DNA from: Marinobacter denitrificans
GTDB taxonomy: Bacteria; Pseudomonadota; Gammaproteobacteria; Pseudomonadales; Oleiphilaceae
Assembly: GCF_008795955.1 (NCBI RefSeq)
Contig: NZ_VMHN01000001.1
Span: 1,550,001-1,614,000, forward strand
DNA: 64,000 nt
Direction: 5' to 3'
Part shown: positions 8,454 through 14,793 of the stretch, one piece after another
Layout: every line of letters begins with the position of its first letter
How positions within the stretch are numbered: the stretch's first letter is position 1
Made by a program: the position numbers and the translations under genes
Notes under the pieces: model-generated
What the model was told of the DNA's origin: nothing
Database searches by the model: none
Seen by the model: the letters and a program-made list of their open reading frames with translations, nothing else

Positions 8454-9179
8454 TTATCGGCTGCCCCACTGGTGCTGAAGCAATGCCCGCTCGGCATCAG
8501 GCCCGATCGGCGAGCCGGCCATCATCCGGTCCAGGGTCTCGTCGAGTCCACTCCCCCCGCTGGCCGTCTGGTAGGTATCTGCGCCGGGCAACGGCTGTGC
8601 GTCTATCCGGGCAATCTGTTCCCAGGTACCCTCGTCGCTGCGACAGGCAATCTGCTCCGACGCCGTCTCTGTGGTCTCCAGCCGGTACTGACGACACCAC
8701 TGGTCCGCCTGGCTGCGGAACGTCAGTCTTGGCATCACCGAGGCATGGTCACCAATCTGATAAACCACACCACTAGGCTGGCTATCCAGAGCCTTCACTA
8801 CCTCTGACCACGCCGGTGCATCATTGGACGGCAGGGCCAGCCACTGCGTCAACGCCACCCCTGCAATCACTGCTGCCCCAATAGCCTTACCGGTGTGCCC
8901 ATGCACTCTGCGCCACCAGGGGATTGTAACCACATTGGCATGCGTGGGTGCACCGTCTTTAGCATGTTCTGTCTCAAGCATCCTGGTCACTGCTTCTGGC
9001 ATCGGGTGGTCGTCAATGGCGCTGTAATGAGCTTGCAATTCTGCATCCACCAATGCCAGCTCCGCCAAACGGTTCGCCAACGCCGGATCTGCCGCCAGTT
9101 GCGTCCTCACCGAGGCCATCTCCGCTTCGGTCAGTTCATTGTCGAGAAATGCCGACAGGGTTTCGTCCGTCACCTTCAT
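8454..9179 (-). CDS. anti-sigma factor for the adjacent ECF sigma
   Basis: 241 residues. The N-terminal cytoplasmic domain (VTDETLSAFLDNELTEAE, PALANRLAELALVDAELQ) is the RseA/anti-sigma type. One membrane segment near residues 110-130 (KAIGAAVIAGVALTQWLAL) is followed by a periplasmic domain of about 110 residues with three Cys. The start is the ATG at 9179, which shares one base with the sigma-factor stop (TGATG) and has GAGGA seven bases upstream; a TTG three bases earlier is less likely. Translational coupling to the sigma gene is the classic arrangement. The stimulus is unknown; the neighbouring secreted protease makes envelope or extracellular proteolysis a reasonable theme. Confidence 0.85.
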   Translation of the reverse strand: MKVTDETLSAFLDNELTEAEMASVRTQLAADPALANRLAELALVDAELQAHYSAIDDHPMPEAVTRMLETEHAKDGAPTHANVVTIPWWRRVHGHTGKAIGAAVIAGVALTQWLALPSNDAPAWSEVVKALDSQPSGVVYQIGDHASVMPRLTFRSQADQWCRQYRLETTETASEQIACRSDEGTWEQIARIDAQPLPGADTYQTASGGSGLDETLDRMMAGSPIGPDAERALLQHQWGSR

Positions 9180-9667
9180 CAATCGGTCCTCATGGTTACT
9201 GGCGCCAGGGCTTTACTCAGCGCCGCCCTGGCGCGGGCCAGCCGGCTCATGACCGTGCCTTTCGGTACATCCAGAATCTCAGCCACAATCTTGTAAGGCA
9301 TACCCTGGATGGCCACCAACGAGATAATCTGGCGCTGGTCTTCCGGCAGTTGCGCCATGGCCGTATCCACCCGATCCCATTCAATCTCCCTGGTGGTCTG
9401 ATGTTCGCCGTTCACTATCTGCCCATCGGTCAGCTCCGGGTTATTCGCCACTTCCCGCCGAACCTTTCTGGCCCGGCATTCGTCTATCCATATATTGCGG
9501 CAAACCCTGAATGCCCATTTGGTGAGATCGGCATCGTCGGGTGTGCGTCTGGTCAGCAACCGCTCGACGGTGTTCTGTAGCAGGTCGTCAGCATCTGACC
9601 TGGAGCCAGTCAGCGAATAGGAAAATCGTCGGAGCCTTGGTAAAAGTTCGGAAATTTCCTGTTGCAT
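9179..9667 (-). CDS. ECF-family RNA polymerase sigma factor
   Basis: 162 residues with only sigma regions 2 and 4. Region 2 shows RFSYSLTGSRSDADDLLQ and the -10 recognition segment KWAFRVCRNIWIDECR. Region 4 shows PEDQRQIISLVAIQGMPYKI and a helix-turn-helix ending VPKGTVMSRLARAR. A TTG at 9682 would extend it by five residues. The ATG at 9667 is preferred because AAGAAGG precedes it and the predicted promoter would leave almost no leader for the TTG. Coupled to the anti-sigma gene and divergent from a subtilase; all promoters in this cluster share GGAAT-N15-CCGT, so autoregulation is likely. Confidence 0.92.
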   Translation of the reverse strand: MQQEISELLPRLRRFSYSLTGSRSDADDLLQNTVERLLTRRTPDDADLTKWAFRVCRNIWIDECRARKVRREVANNPELTDGQIVNGEHQTTREIEWDRVDTAMAQLPEDQRQIISLVAIQGMPYKIVAEILDVPKGTVMSRLARARAALSKALAPVTMRTD

Positions 9668-9699
9668 AGCCTTCTTTTTCAAGAGGTGTTACCAACCAA

Positions 9700-9723
9700 A
9701 CGGGCTGGTTACCGGTTTATTCC
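9700..9723 (-). promoter_or_regulatory. putative ECF promoter of the sigma/anti-sigma operon
   Basis: Minus strand: GGAAT (9723-9719), 15 bases, then CCGT (9703-9700). The same element with identical spacing occurs at 9733-9756 (plus) and 12758-12735 (minus). GGAAY at -35 and CGT at -10 are typical of ECF promoters. Recognition by this particular sigma factor is inference. Confidence 0.55.
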
Positions 9724-9732
9724 ATAAACCAC

Positions 9733-9756
9733 GGAATTTTTCTCCGGCCCGGCCGT
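9733..9756 (+). promoter_or_regulatory. putative ECF promoter of the subtilase gene
   Basis: GGAAT (9733-9737), 15 bases, CCGT (9753-9756). It is back-to-back with the sigma-factor promoter, nine bases between the two -35 elements. Transcription would begin near 9764, which makes the ATG at 9795 rather than 9765 the natural start. Confidence 0.55.
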
Positions 9757-9794
9757 TGTATCGTATGAAACACATTCGAATCCGGACTGGCGTA

Positions 9795-11123
9795 ATGAAA
9801 CCTGTTTTCAAGACACGTTTGTTCCCCGCTCTTGCCCTCTGCTCACTCTCCGCGTCAGTTATGGCGCTCGGCGGAGGCGGTGTTGCCGATAACCCGGCGG
9901 CCTCCGTCCTCCGCCAGGTGGAGCAGAAGGCAGGGCAAATGGTCGAACGGACTATAGACCGGCGCCTTGAAAAACGGGCAGAGGCGCAGGCCGATGTCGT
10001 CAGACAGGGACTGGCAGCATTGCCCGCGATACTTCCAATACACACGACCAATGGGCGAATCGGGTTCAATGACACCCTCCTGGAAGATGGTTCGCGCGCG
10101 GTGGAACGCCAGTGGCTTGTCACTGGCACTGGCCCGGAAGTCGCCAGTCTCGACCGGCCGGGCATCACCGTTCTGGAACGCCGCGAACTGGCAGGGCTGG
10201 GGATGATGGTCGTCCGCTTTCGGGTCTCCCCGGAGCTGGACTCCCGAGAAGCACTGAAAACCGCGATTCCGGGCCTGGCAAATCGCCTGGACCGGAACCA
10301 CATCTATGCGCCGCAAGCCAGGGCCGCCAGCGCCGAAACAGAAACCCCACAGTGGCGCAGCCTCTGCACTATCCCTGTTCGCGTCGGCATGGTGGATACG
10401 GCTATTGCCACCGACCATCCCGCCATGGAGACTGCGCGGATAGTGCAGCAACGCTTCCTGGACCTGGGGGACGTGGACGGGCGGCTCAAAGAGCCCGAAA
10501 GCCATGGCACTGCGGTCGCCAGCCTCATGGTGGGCAGCCGGGAAAATCAATGGTCCGCCCGGCTCCCGAAAGCAAGAGTATTTAATGCCTCAGTATTCTA
10601 TAGCCGGGACCGCCATCTCTCCGGCGCTACCCTCGAGCACCTGTTGGAGGGCCTGAACTGGCTGGCGGCCCAGGATCTCTCCGTCATCAACATCAGCCTT
10701 GCGGGACCGGATAACCGGCTTCTCGCCACAGCTGTGAATAATCTCCGGAAGCAGGACATCCTGCTGGTAGCTGCGGTGGGGAACCAGGGGCCTGCCGCCC
10801 CGCCGTTGTATCCGGCCGCCTATCCGGAGGTGGTCGGTGTAACGGCGGTCGACGGCTCGGGCAAGCTTTACCGGTGGGCTAACAGGGGGGAACAGGTAAT
10901 GTTTGCGGGCCCGGGAGTATCCGTCCCGGTGGCGCATCCCGAAAACGGCATGGTAGCCGACAGTGGCACCTCATTGGCGGCACCGGTGATTGCTGCCGCG
11001 CTCGCCTGCAGGTCCGCCGATTACCCGGCAGACCAGGCGTTAGAAGCTCTGATCAGGGAAGCCCGGGATCTGGGAGAACAAGGCCGTGACTCCCGGTTTG
11101 GTCACGGCTTCCTGAATTTTTGA
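9795..11123 (+). CDS. secreted subtilisin-family (S8) serine protease
   Basis: 442 residues from the chosen ATG, which gives a textbook signal peptide (MKPVFKTRLFPALALCSLSA followed by SVMA, cleavage near residue 24). Earlier in-frame starts at 9765 (ATG) and 9756 (TTG) would bury the signal and sit on the predicted promoter. The catalytic triad is visible: Asp in RVGMVDTAIATDHP, His in ESHGTAVASLMVG, Ser in DSGTSLAAPVIAAA. The oxyanion Asn is in AAVGNQGPAAP. An N-terminal region of about 160 residues rich in Arg/Glu precedes the protease domain and could be a propeptide. It is transcribed divergently from the ECF sigma operon and ends 11 bp from the convergent outer-membrane protein gene. 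Confidence 0.9.
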   Translation: MKPVFKTRLFPALALCSLSASVMALGGGGVADNPAASVLRQVEQKAGQMVERTIDRRLEKRAEAQADVVRQGLAALPAILPIHTTNGRIGFNDTLLEDGSRAVERQWLVTGTGPEVASLDRPGITVLERRELAGLGMMVVRFRVSPELDSREALKTAIPGLANRLDRNHIYAPQARAASAETETPQWRSLCTIPVRVGMVDTAIATDHPAMETARIVQQRFLDLGDVDGRLKEPESHGTAVASLMVGSRENQWSARLPKARVFNASVFYSRDRHLSGATLEHLLEGLNWLAAQDLSVINISLAGPDNRLLATAVNNLRKQDILLVAAVGNQGPAAPPLYPAAYPEVVGVTAVDGSGKLYRWANRGEQVMFAGPGVSVPVAHPENGMVADSGTSLAAPVIAAALACRSADYPADQALEALIREARDLGEQGRDSRFGHGFLNF

Positions 11124-11133
11124 AGGCCCGGTG

Positions 11134-12102
11134 TCAGAAACCCGCCCTGACCGTAACCCCGGCCACAGTCTTCTGGTAGTCGGCAGAATCTACGTTGGAG
11201 GTGTAATTGCCCCACGATATGCTGGGCTCAACACTGACCACGTCATTGACACCGATCCGCCAGCTTGCCTCCAGAATGTGCGCCTTGTCTGCCCGTTTGC
11301 TGGTCGAGCGCTCTGCAAGATCCCCTGTCAGACGATCGTCAAGCACCGGGTCCGAGCTGGTTACCTTAACCTCGTCATAGTCCCGGTCCTCGTAGCGCCA
11401 GCCAAACCGGAGCCTGTTGGCCTCGCCTGCCAGGGTGAACTTGTGCACCAGTGCCGCCCGGACACGAAGCAGGTCATTGTCATAGGCCTCCGCTTTGGCA
11501 TCCTCACGATCGCCGTCAAGCCCGAGTACCACATGGCTCCGGGCCTGGTTGAAAAAGAAAAACGAATCCAGGCTCACACCCCGGATGTCGGCGTCCCTGG
11601 CGTTACTGTCGTCAAAGTCCTTGCGCTTGTCCTGCAGGCTGGCCTGCAGGTATACGTCCTGCCCGATCAGGCTGCCCAGGTAGACGCTGGCGCGACTGAA
11701 ATCCAGGAAGGGGTCTGACCCCAGAGTGGCGTGGGAATAGTGATAACTGGTGCCGATGGTCACCGGCTCAAAGTTGTAACTGATGTCCGCCGAGAGCAGA
11801 TGAATGTCCTGATCGAACTGGTCGAGGCTCTGGTACCGTCTGCCCGACAGGGAATAACCGAGGGTGATGTTCAGGGGCTCGGTGGGTTGCAGCACCCCTT
11901 CCAGCCCAGCATCAAATACCCAGGCCTCATCGCTTTTATCGGAGGAGCTATTCAGCTCATCGACCGTTACATTGCTGTCGTGTTCGACACCACCCTCGAG
12001 ATGGCCATTCAGCCGGGCCTGATCTTCCGCCTGAACCACTTGGGATGATACCACCAGAGCCAGTGCCATCGGTCCCGTCCATTTGCGTGAAATCGGTTGC
12101 AT
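11134..12102 (-). CDS. outer-membrane beta-barrel protein, uncharacterised
   Basis: 322 residues with a signal peptide (hydrophobic GPMALALVVSSQVVQA, cleavage before EDQARLNG). Throughout, amphipathic strands alternate (for example NITLGYSLSGRRYQSL, VTIGTSYHYSHA, NRLRFGWRYEDRDY). It ends in Phe (TVRAGF), the BAM recognition pattern of outer-membrane barrels. The layout resembles the C-terminal barrel found in surface-lipoprotein-assembly and DUF560-type proteins, but I cannot assign a family firmly. It lies downstream of the Ala-rich protein gene beyond a terminator, and convergent with the subtilase gene. Confidence 0.75.
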   Translation of the reverse strand: MQPISRKWTGPMALALVVSSQVVQAEDQARLNGHLEGGVEHDSNVTVDELNSSSDKSDEAWVFDAGLEGVLQPTEPLNITLGYSLSGRRYQSLDQFDQDIHLLSADISYNFEPVTIGTSYHYSHATLGSDPFLDFSRASVYLGSLIGQDVYLQASLQDKRKDFDDSNARDADIRGVSLDSFFFFNQARSHVVLGLDGDREDAKAEAYDNDLLRVRAALVHKFTLAGEANRLRFGWRYEDRDYDEVKVTSSDPVLDDRLTGDLAERSTSKRADKAHILEASWRIGVNDVVSVEPSISWGNYTSNVDSADYQKTVAGVTVRAGF

Positions 12103-12138
12103 GTCTGCTCCTTGTTGGCTGCAAGAGTTGGCTGCGAG

Positions 12139-12164
12139 AAAAAAGCCGGGCGCTGCGGCCCGGC
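12139..12164 (-). terminator. terminator after the Ala-rich protein gene
   Basis: A 7-bp GC stem (GCCGGGC / GCCCGGC) with a six-base loop, followed on the minus strand by TTTTTTC. It lies 18 bp after the stop at 12182 and upstream of the outer-membrane protein gene, so that gene is expressed by read-through or separately. Confidence 0.85.
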
Positions 12165-12181
12165 CGGTGTCGGAGGAGTCG

Positions 12182-12685
12182 TTACAGAGCGCCGCCCCCA
12201 GAGCCTTTCACAGCTCCCTTGACGGAGTTCTGCACTTCGCTCCTGACGCTCTCAGAAACAGACGTGCCGATCTGCTGATTGGTTTCAGCCCGAATCTCGG
12301 CATTTCGGGCCTCTTTCATGCGCTCCTGCGCCTGCTGGCGCATTTCTGCGGCCTTATCGGAGGCGGCCTCTGCGGATGCCTCGGCTGTGCCTCGCGCCTT
12401 CTGTCCGGTTTCTACACCGGTACTGATCGCAGTGGCGGCACCCTGGTGAGCCTTGTCACTTGCTGCCTCTCCCCGGCCGGCCGCGTCGTCACGGGCGGCT
12501 TCTCCGTTGCCATTACCCCCAGCGTTGGCCGAAGCCCCACCGTTGGCAGAAAAACCATTGCGGGTGCTGGCCTCGGCGCTCATGTTGGCTTCGGCCTCCG
12601 CATTTGCATTGGCGGAGCCTTCAGCGGCCAGGGCGCCAGTGGAAAGAATGGAGCAGATTGCGAGAGTCAGTAGCTGCTTTTTCAT
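12182..12685 (-). CDS. secreted Ala/Glu/Gly-rich low-complexity protein
   Basis: 167 residues. Signal peptide MKKQLLTLAICSILSTGALA, then a mature part dominated by Ala, Glu, Gly, Asn and Ser. It has Asn-Ala and Glu-Ala alternations near residues 22-40, a Gly/Asn-rich patch near 45-60, a probable helical coiled segment (AEASAEAASDKAAEMRQQAQ) and a Gly-rich C-terminus (VKGSGGGAL). No Cys and no recognised domain. AAAGGAGG is well placed before the ATG. The upstream region carries the GGAAT-N15-CCGT element shared with the ECF sigma and subtilase genes, so it may be an envelope target of that sigma factor, possibly a protease substrate. Function unknown. Confidence 0.75.
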   Translation of the reverse strand: MKKQLLTLAICSILSTGALAAEGSANANAEAEANMSAEASTRNGFSANGGASANAGGNGNGEAARDDAAGRGEAASDKAHQGAATAISTGVETGQKARGTAEASAEAASDKAAEMRQQAQERMKEARNAEIRAETNQQIGTSVSESVRSEVQNSVKGAVKGSGGGAL

Positions 12686-12734
12686 GGTTACGTCCTCCTT
12701 TTGTTACCCGTTTCGGGTGGCTTTCATCAGGAGG

Positions 12735-12758
12735 ACGGTTGGGGACGGGATTTATTCC
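12735..12758 (-). promoter_or_regulatory. putative ECF promoter of the Ala-rich protein gene
   Basis: Minus strand: GGAAT (12758-12754), 15 bases, CCGT (12738-12735), same geometry as the two promoters at 9.7 kb. The leader to the ATG would be about 40 bases with a strong GGAGG. A second GAATAAATCC copy lies 22 bp upstream. Confidence 0.55.
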
Positions 12759-12774
12759 TTGCTGATCCCTGGAT

Positions 12775-13149
12775 TTATTCTCCAGTCTTCGGAGGCGACC
12801 ACAGCGGAACGTCCTCCTTACTTGGAGGCTGCCAATCCTGCTGCATGACGTGACCCAGGGTCTCTTCCAGTTTCATGAAAAGTTCACTGTAACGGGGACT
12901 GAAACGGATACCCTCTTCAATGTCCTTCCAGGCAGCGAACAAATCATCCTCGTGGGCCTTTTCATTATTGATAAAGGCCCAGGTCATCTGCCGCGCTCGC
13001 AACGGGTGCACGCCGAACGCGGTCAGGGCATGGCCGCCCAGCTCCAGGGCCGAGTGATAGGTTTCGCTGACCACATCATCGGCGCCGGCCTGTCGCAACT
13101 GATAGCCATGGCCTCTGTCAAAGGCCCGGGCCAGCACCCAGACACCGGG
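12775..13149 (-). pseudogene. C-terminal remnant of a KefB/KefC-type potassium/proton antiporter
   Basis: The reading frame matches only the end of CPA2 antiporters: the last strand of the TrkA-N (RCK) domain (VLARAFDRGHGYQLRQAGAD), then the conserved SETYHSALELGGHALTAFGVHP and the acidic helical tail. The transmembrane exchanger and most of the nucleotide-binding domain, roughly 500 residues, are missing. An in-frame TGA lies just upstream near 13155, and the next gene begins within 40 bp. A GTG at 13137 could initiate a 120-residue protein, but no ribosome-binding site is visible. The remnant ends inside the promoter region of the Ala-rich protein gene, which suggests a deletion joined these loci. 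Confidence 0.75.
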
Positions 13150-13181
13150 GTACAGTCATTCCGCTTCGTCCTTACGTATGA

Positions 13182-13694
13182 TCAATGTGCGTCCCGCCAG
13201 GCGTTCATCGCTTCCAGCCTGCTGCGCATACGCCGCACGTGACTTCCTTCCCAGTAAAGCTGACGGCAGGTGGCACATGCCCAAACCACCTCGTTGCTTA
13301 CCCCGCGCACCCCCGGGTGAAAGAGCTGTTTCTCGCGCTCTCCGGCTGTGTGCAGTGGGGTGTTGCAGTTTTTACAGCGGCTGAACGGAGCCAAACACCA
13401 ATCCAGATTCAGCTGGAGAGTCAGCTCCTTCAGCCGGGCCTGGTCATCCGGACCCGACAGATACAGCACATAGAAAGGCGCGCAGACAAACTCCAGCAGG
13501 TCCGCATCCGCGGTTACCAGCCATCGCTGCTCAGCGCGGGAGCGATCCACCAAATGCCTGTCTGGCGAGCCCGGGGCTGGCAAGGAGGTGTCGTACCCGG
13601 CTACCCGCAGCCACTGCGCCACGTTGATCAACATCTCGTCACACAGAAAGCGCAATGGCGCCAGCGAACACAAGCTGCCTTCAATCAACTTCAT
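13182..13694 (-). CDS. Mut7-C RNase-domain protein with zinc ribbon
   Basis: 170 residues. The N-terminal PIN-like Mut7-C core shows RFLCDEMLINVAQWLRVAGYD with its acidic residues, then a second acidic cluster in VTADADLLEF. The C-terminal part carries two Cys-x2-Cys pairs (CKNC near residue 106 and CATC near 143), giving a zinc ribbon, and ends with GSHVRRMRSRLE, typical of this family. Predicted to be a nuclease acting on RNA; no substrate is established. It follows nrdB on the same strand by 25 bp and may be its downstream operon member, though a functional link is not obvious. Confidence 0.85.
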   Translation of the reverse strand: MKLIEGSLCSLAPLRFLCDEMLINVAQWLRVAGYDTSLPAPGSPDRHLVDRSRAEQRWLVTADADLLEFVCAPFYVLYLSGPDDQARLKELTLQLNLDWCLAPFSRCKNCNTPLHTAGEREKQLFHPGVRGVSNEVVWACATCRQLYWEGSHVRRMRSRLEAMNAWRDAH

Positions 13695-13719
13695 ACCATT
13701 CTGGCCGGACCCTTACCGG

Positions 13720-14778
13720 CTACCACTCCAGTTGCGCCCCGGTCTGGTACTCGATCACCCGGGTTTCAAAGAAGTTTTTCTCCTTACGCATGGTAGCCTG
13801 CTCATCCAGCCAGGGCGACACGTTCTTTGCCCCCGGGAAGGGCTCTTCCAGACCGACGGTTCTCGCACGGCGGTTAGCCACAAAGCGGAACTGTTCGCTG
13901 TGGTACTCGGCGGAGTAGCCGAGAATGGGGTCGCGCAGAATGTAGTTGGCGTAGGCGGTTTCGGCGGCATCGGACTCGTCCCACATATCCCTTACGGCTT
14001 TGGGGTCTAGGGTGATGTTTTCCTCTTCGAGGATCTGGTTCACCACTTTCAGGCCGAAGGAAAAGTGCATGGCCTCGTCCCGCAGGATGTACTGCAGCTG
14101 CTCGCCAGTGCCCCGCATCAGGCCCCGGCGTTGCAGCGCGAAGATGGGGCTGAAACCGTTGTAGAACCAGGCGCCTTCGAAGACCGCTGCGAAGAACAGG
14201 TAAGACATGATGAATTCCTGCAGGTCGTCCCGGTTGCGCAGGTTCAGGTCGGAGCGCATAGCGGCGTCCAGGCGGCGGTTGGCCATCTGGATCTTGCCGT
14301 TGATGGCCGGAACCACGCGGTAGCGATTGTAGATTTCGCTCTGGTCGAGGTTGAGAGTTTCGATGCAGTGCTGGTAGGCCCAGGTGTGCATGGCTTCCTC
14401 GTACACCTGCCGCGCCTGGTAGATCTGCAATTCCGGCGCGCTCATTTTCTCCATCACTGCCAGGCCGATGTTGCGCATGGCCAGGATGTCGGAGGTGGTG
14501 AGATAGGCCAGCACGTTTTCATACACGTGCTTCTCCGGCGCGGACAGGCGGTGGTGATAGTCGTGGACGTCCTGGGCCATGTTGACGTCCAGCGGCGTCC
14601 AGTGGTTCTTGTTGGCGTTCATGAAGTACTCCCAGGCCCAGGGGTACTTGAACGGCGCCAGCTGATTGATGTCGGTATCACCATTGACCACCCGCTTGTC
14701 GTCGACATTGACGGGAGCCGGGCCTTCGGGGTTGGCCCGGTGGGTTTGGGTGTTTGGTTCGTCGTTCCAGTTGAGCAT
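13720..14778 (-). CDS. nrdB: class Ia ribonucleotide reductase, beta subunit NrdB
   Basis: 352 residues. Supplies the diiron-tyrosyl radical to NrdA for deoxyribonucleotide synthesis. The metal-ligand and radical motif EAMHTWAY (Glu-x2-His-x3-Tyr) and the second ligand motif ILRDEAMHFSFG are intact. The C-terminus (YQTGAQLEW) is a plausible NrdA-docking tail. The start ATG at 14778 lies 15 bp after the nrdA stop, so it is co-transcribed with nrdA and should share the riboswitch and NrdR control found upstream. Confidence 0.95.
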   Translation of the reverse strand: MLNWNDEPNTQTHRANPEGPAPVNVDDKRVVNGDTDINQLAPFKYPWAWEYFMNANKNHWTPLDVNMAQDVHDYHHRLSAPEKHVYENVLAYLTTSDILAMRNIGLAVMEKMSAPELQIYQARQVYEEAMHTWAYQHCIETLNLDQSEIYNRYRVVPAINGKIQMANRRLDAAMRSDLNLRNRDDLQEFIMSYLFFAAVFEGAWFYNGFSPIFALQRRGLMRGTGEQLQYILRDEAMHFSFGLKVVNQILEEENITLDPKAVRDMWDESDAAETAYANYILRDPILGYSAEYHSEQFRFVANRRARTVGLEEPFPGAKNVSPWLDEQATMRKEKNFFETRVIEYQTGAQLEW

Positions 14779-14793
14779 GTTAAATCTCCAGAA

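Noticed and set aside
12850..13242. Intact small gene at the KefB/C remnant position
   Set aside because: The frame matches only the end of a large antiporter, lacks a ribosome-binding site and has an in-frame stop just upstream, so it is reported as a pseudogene instead.
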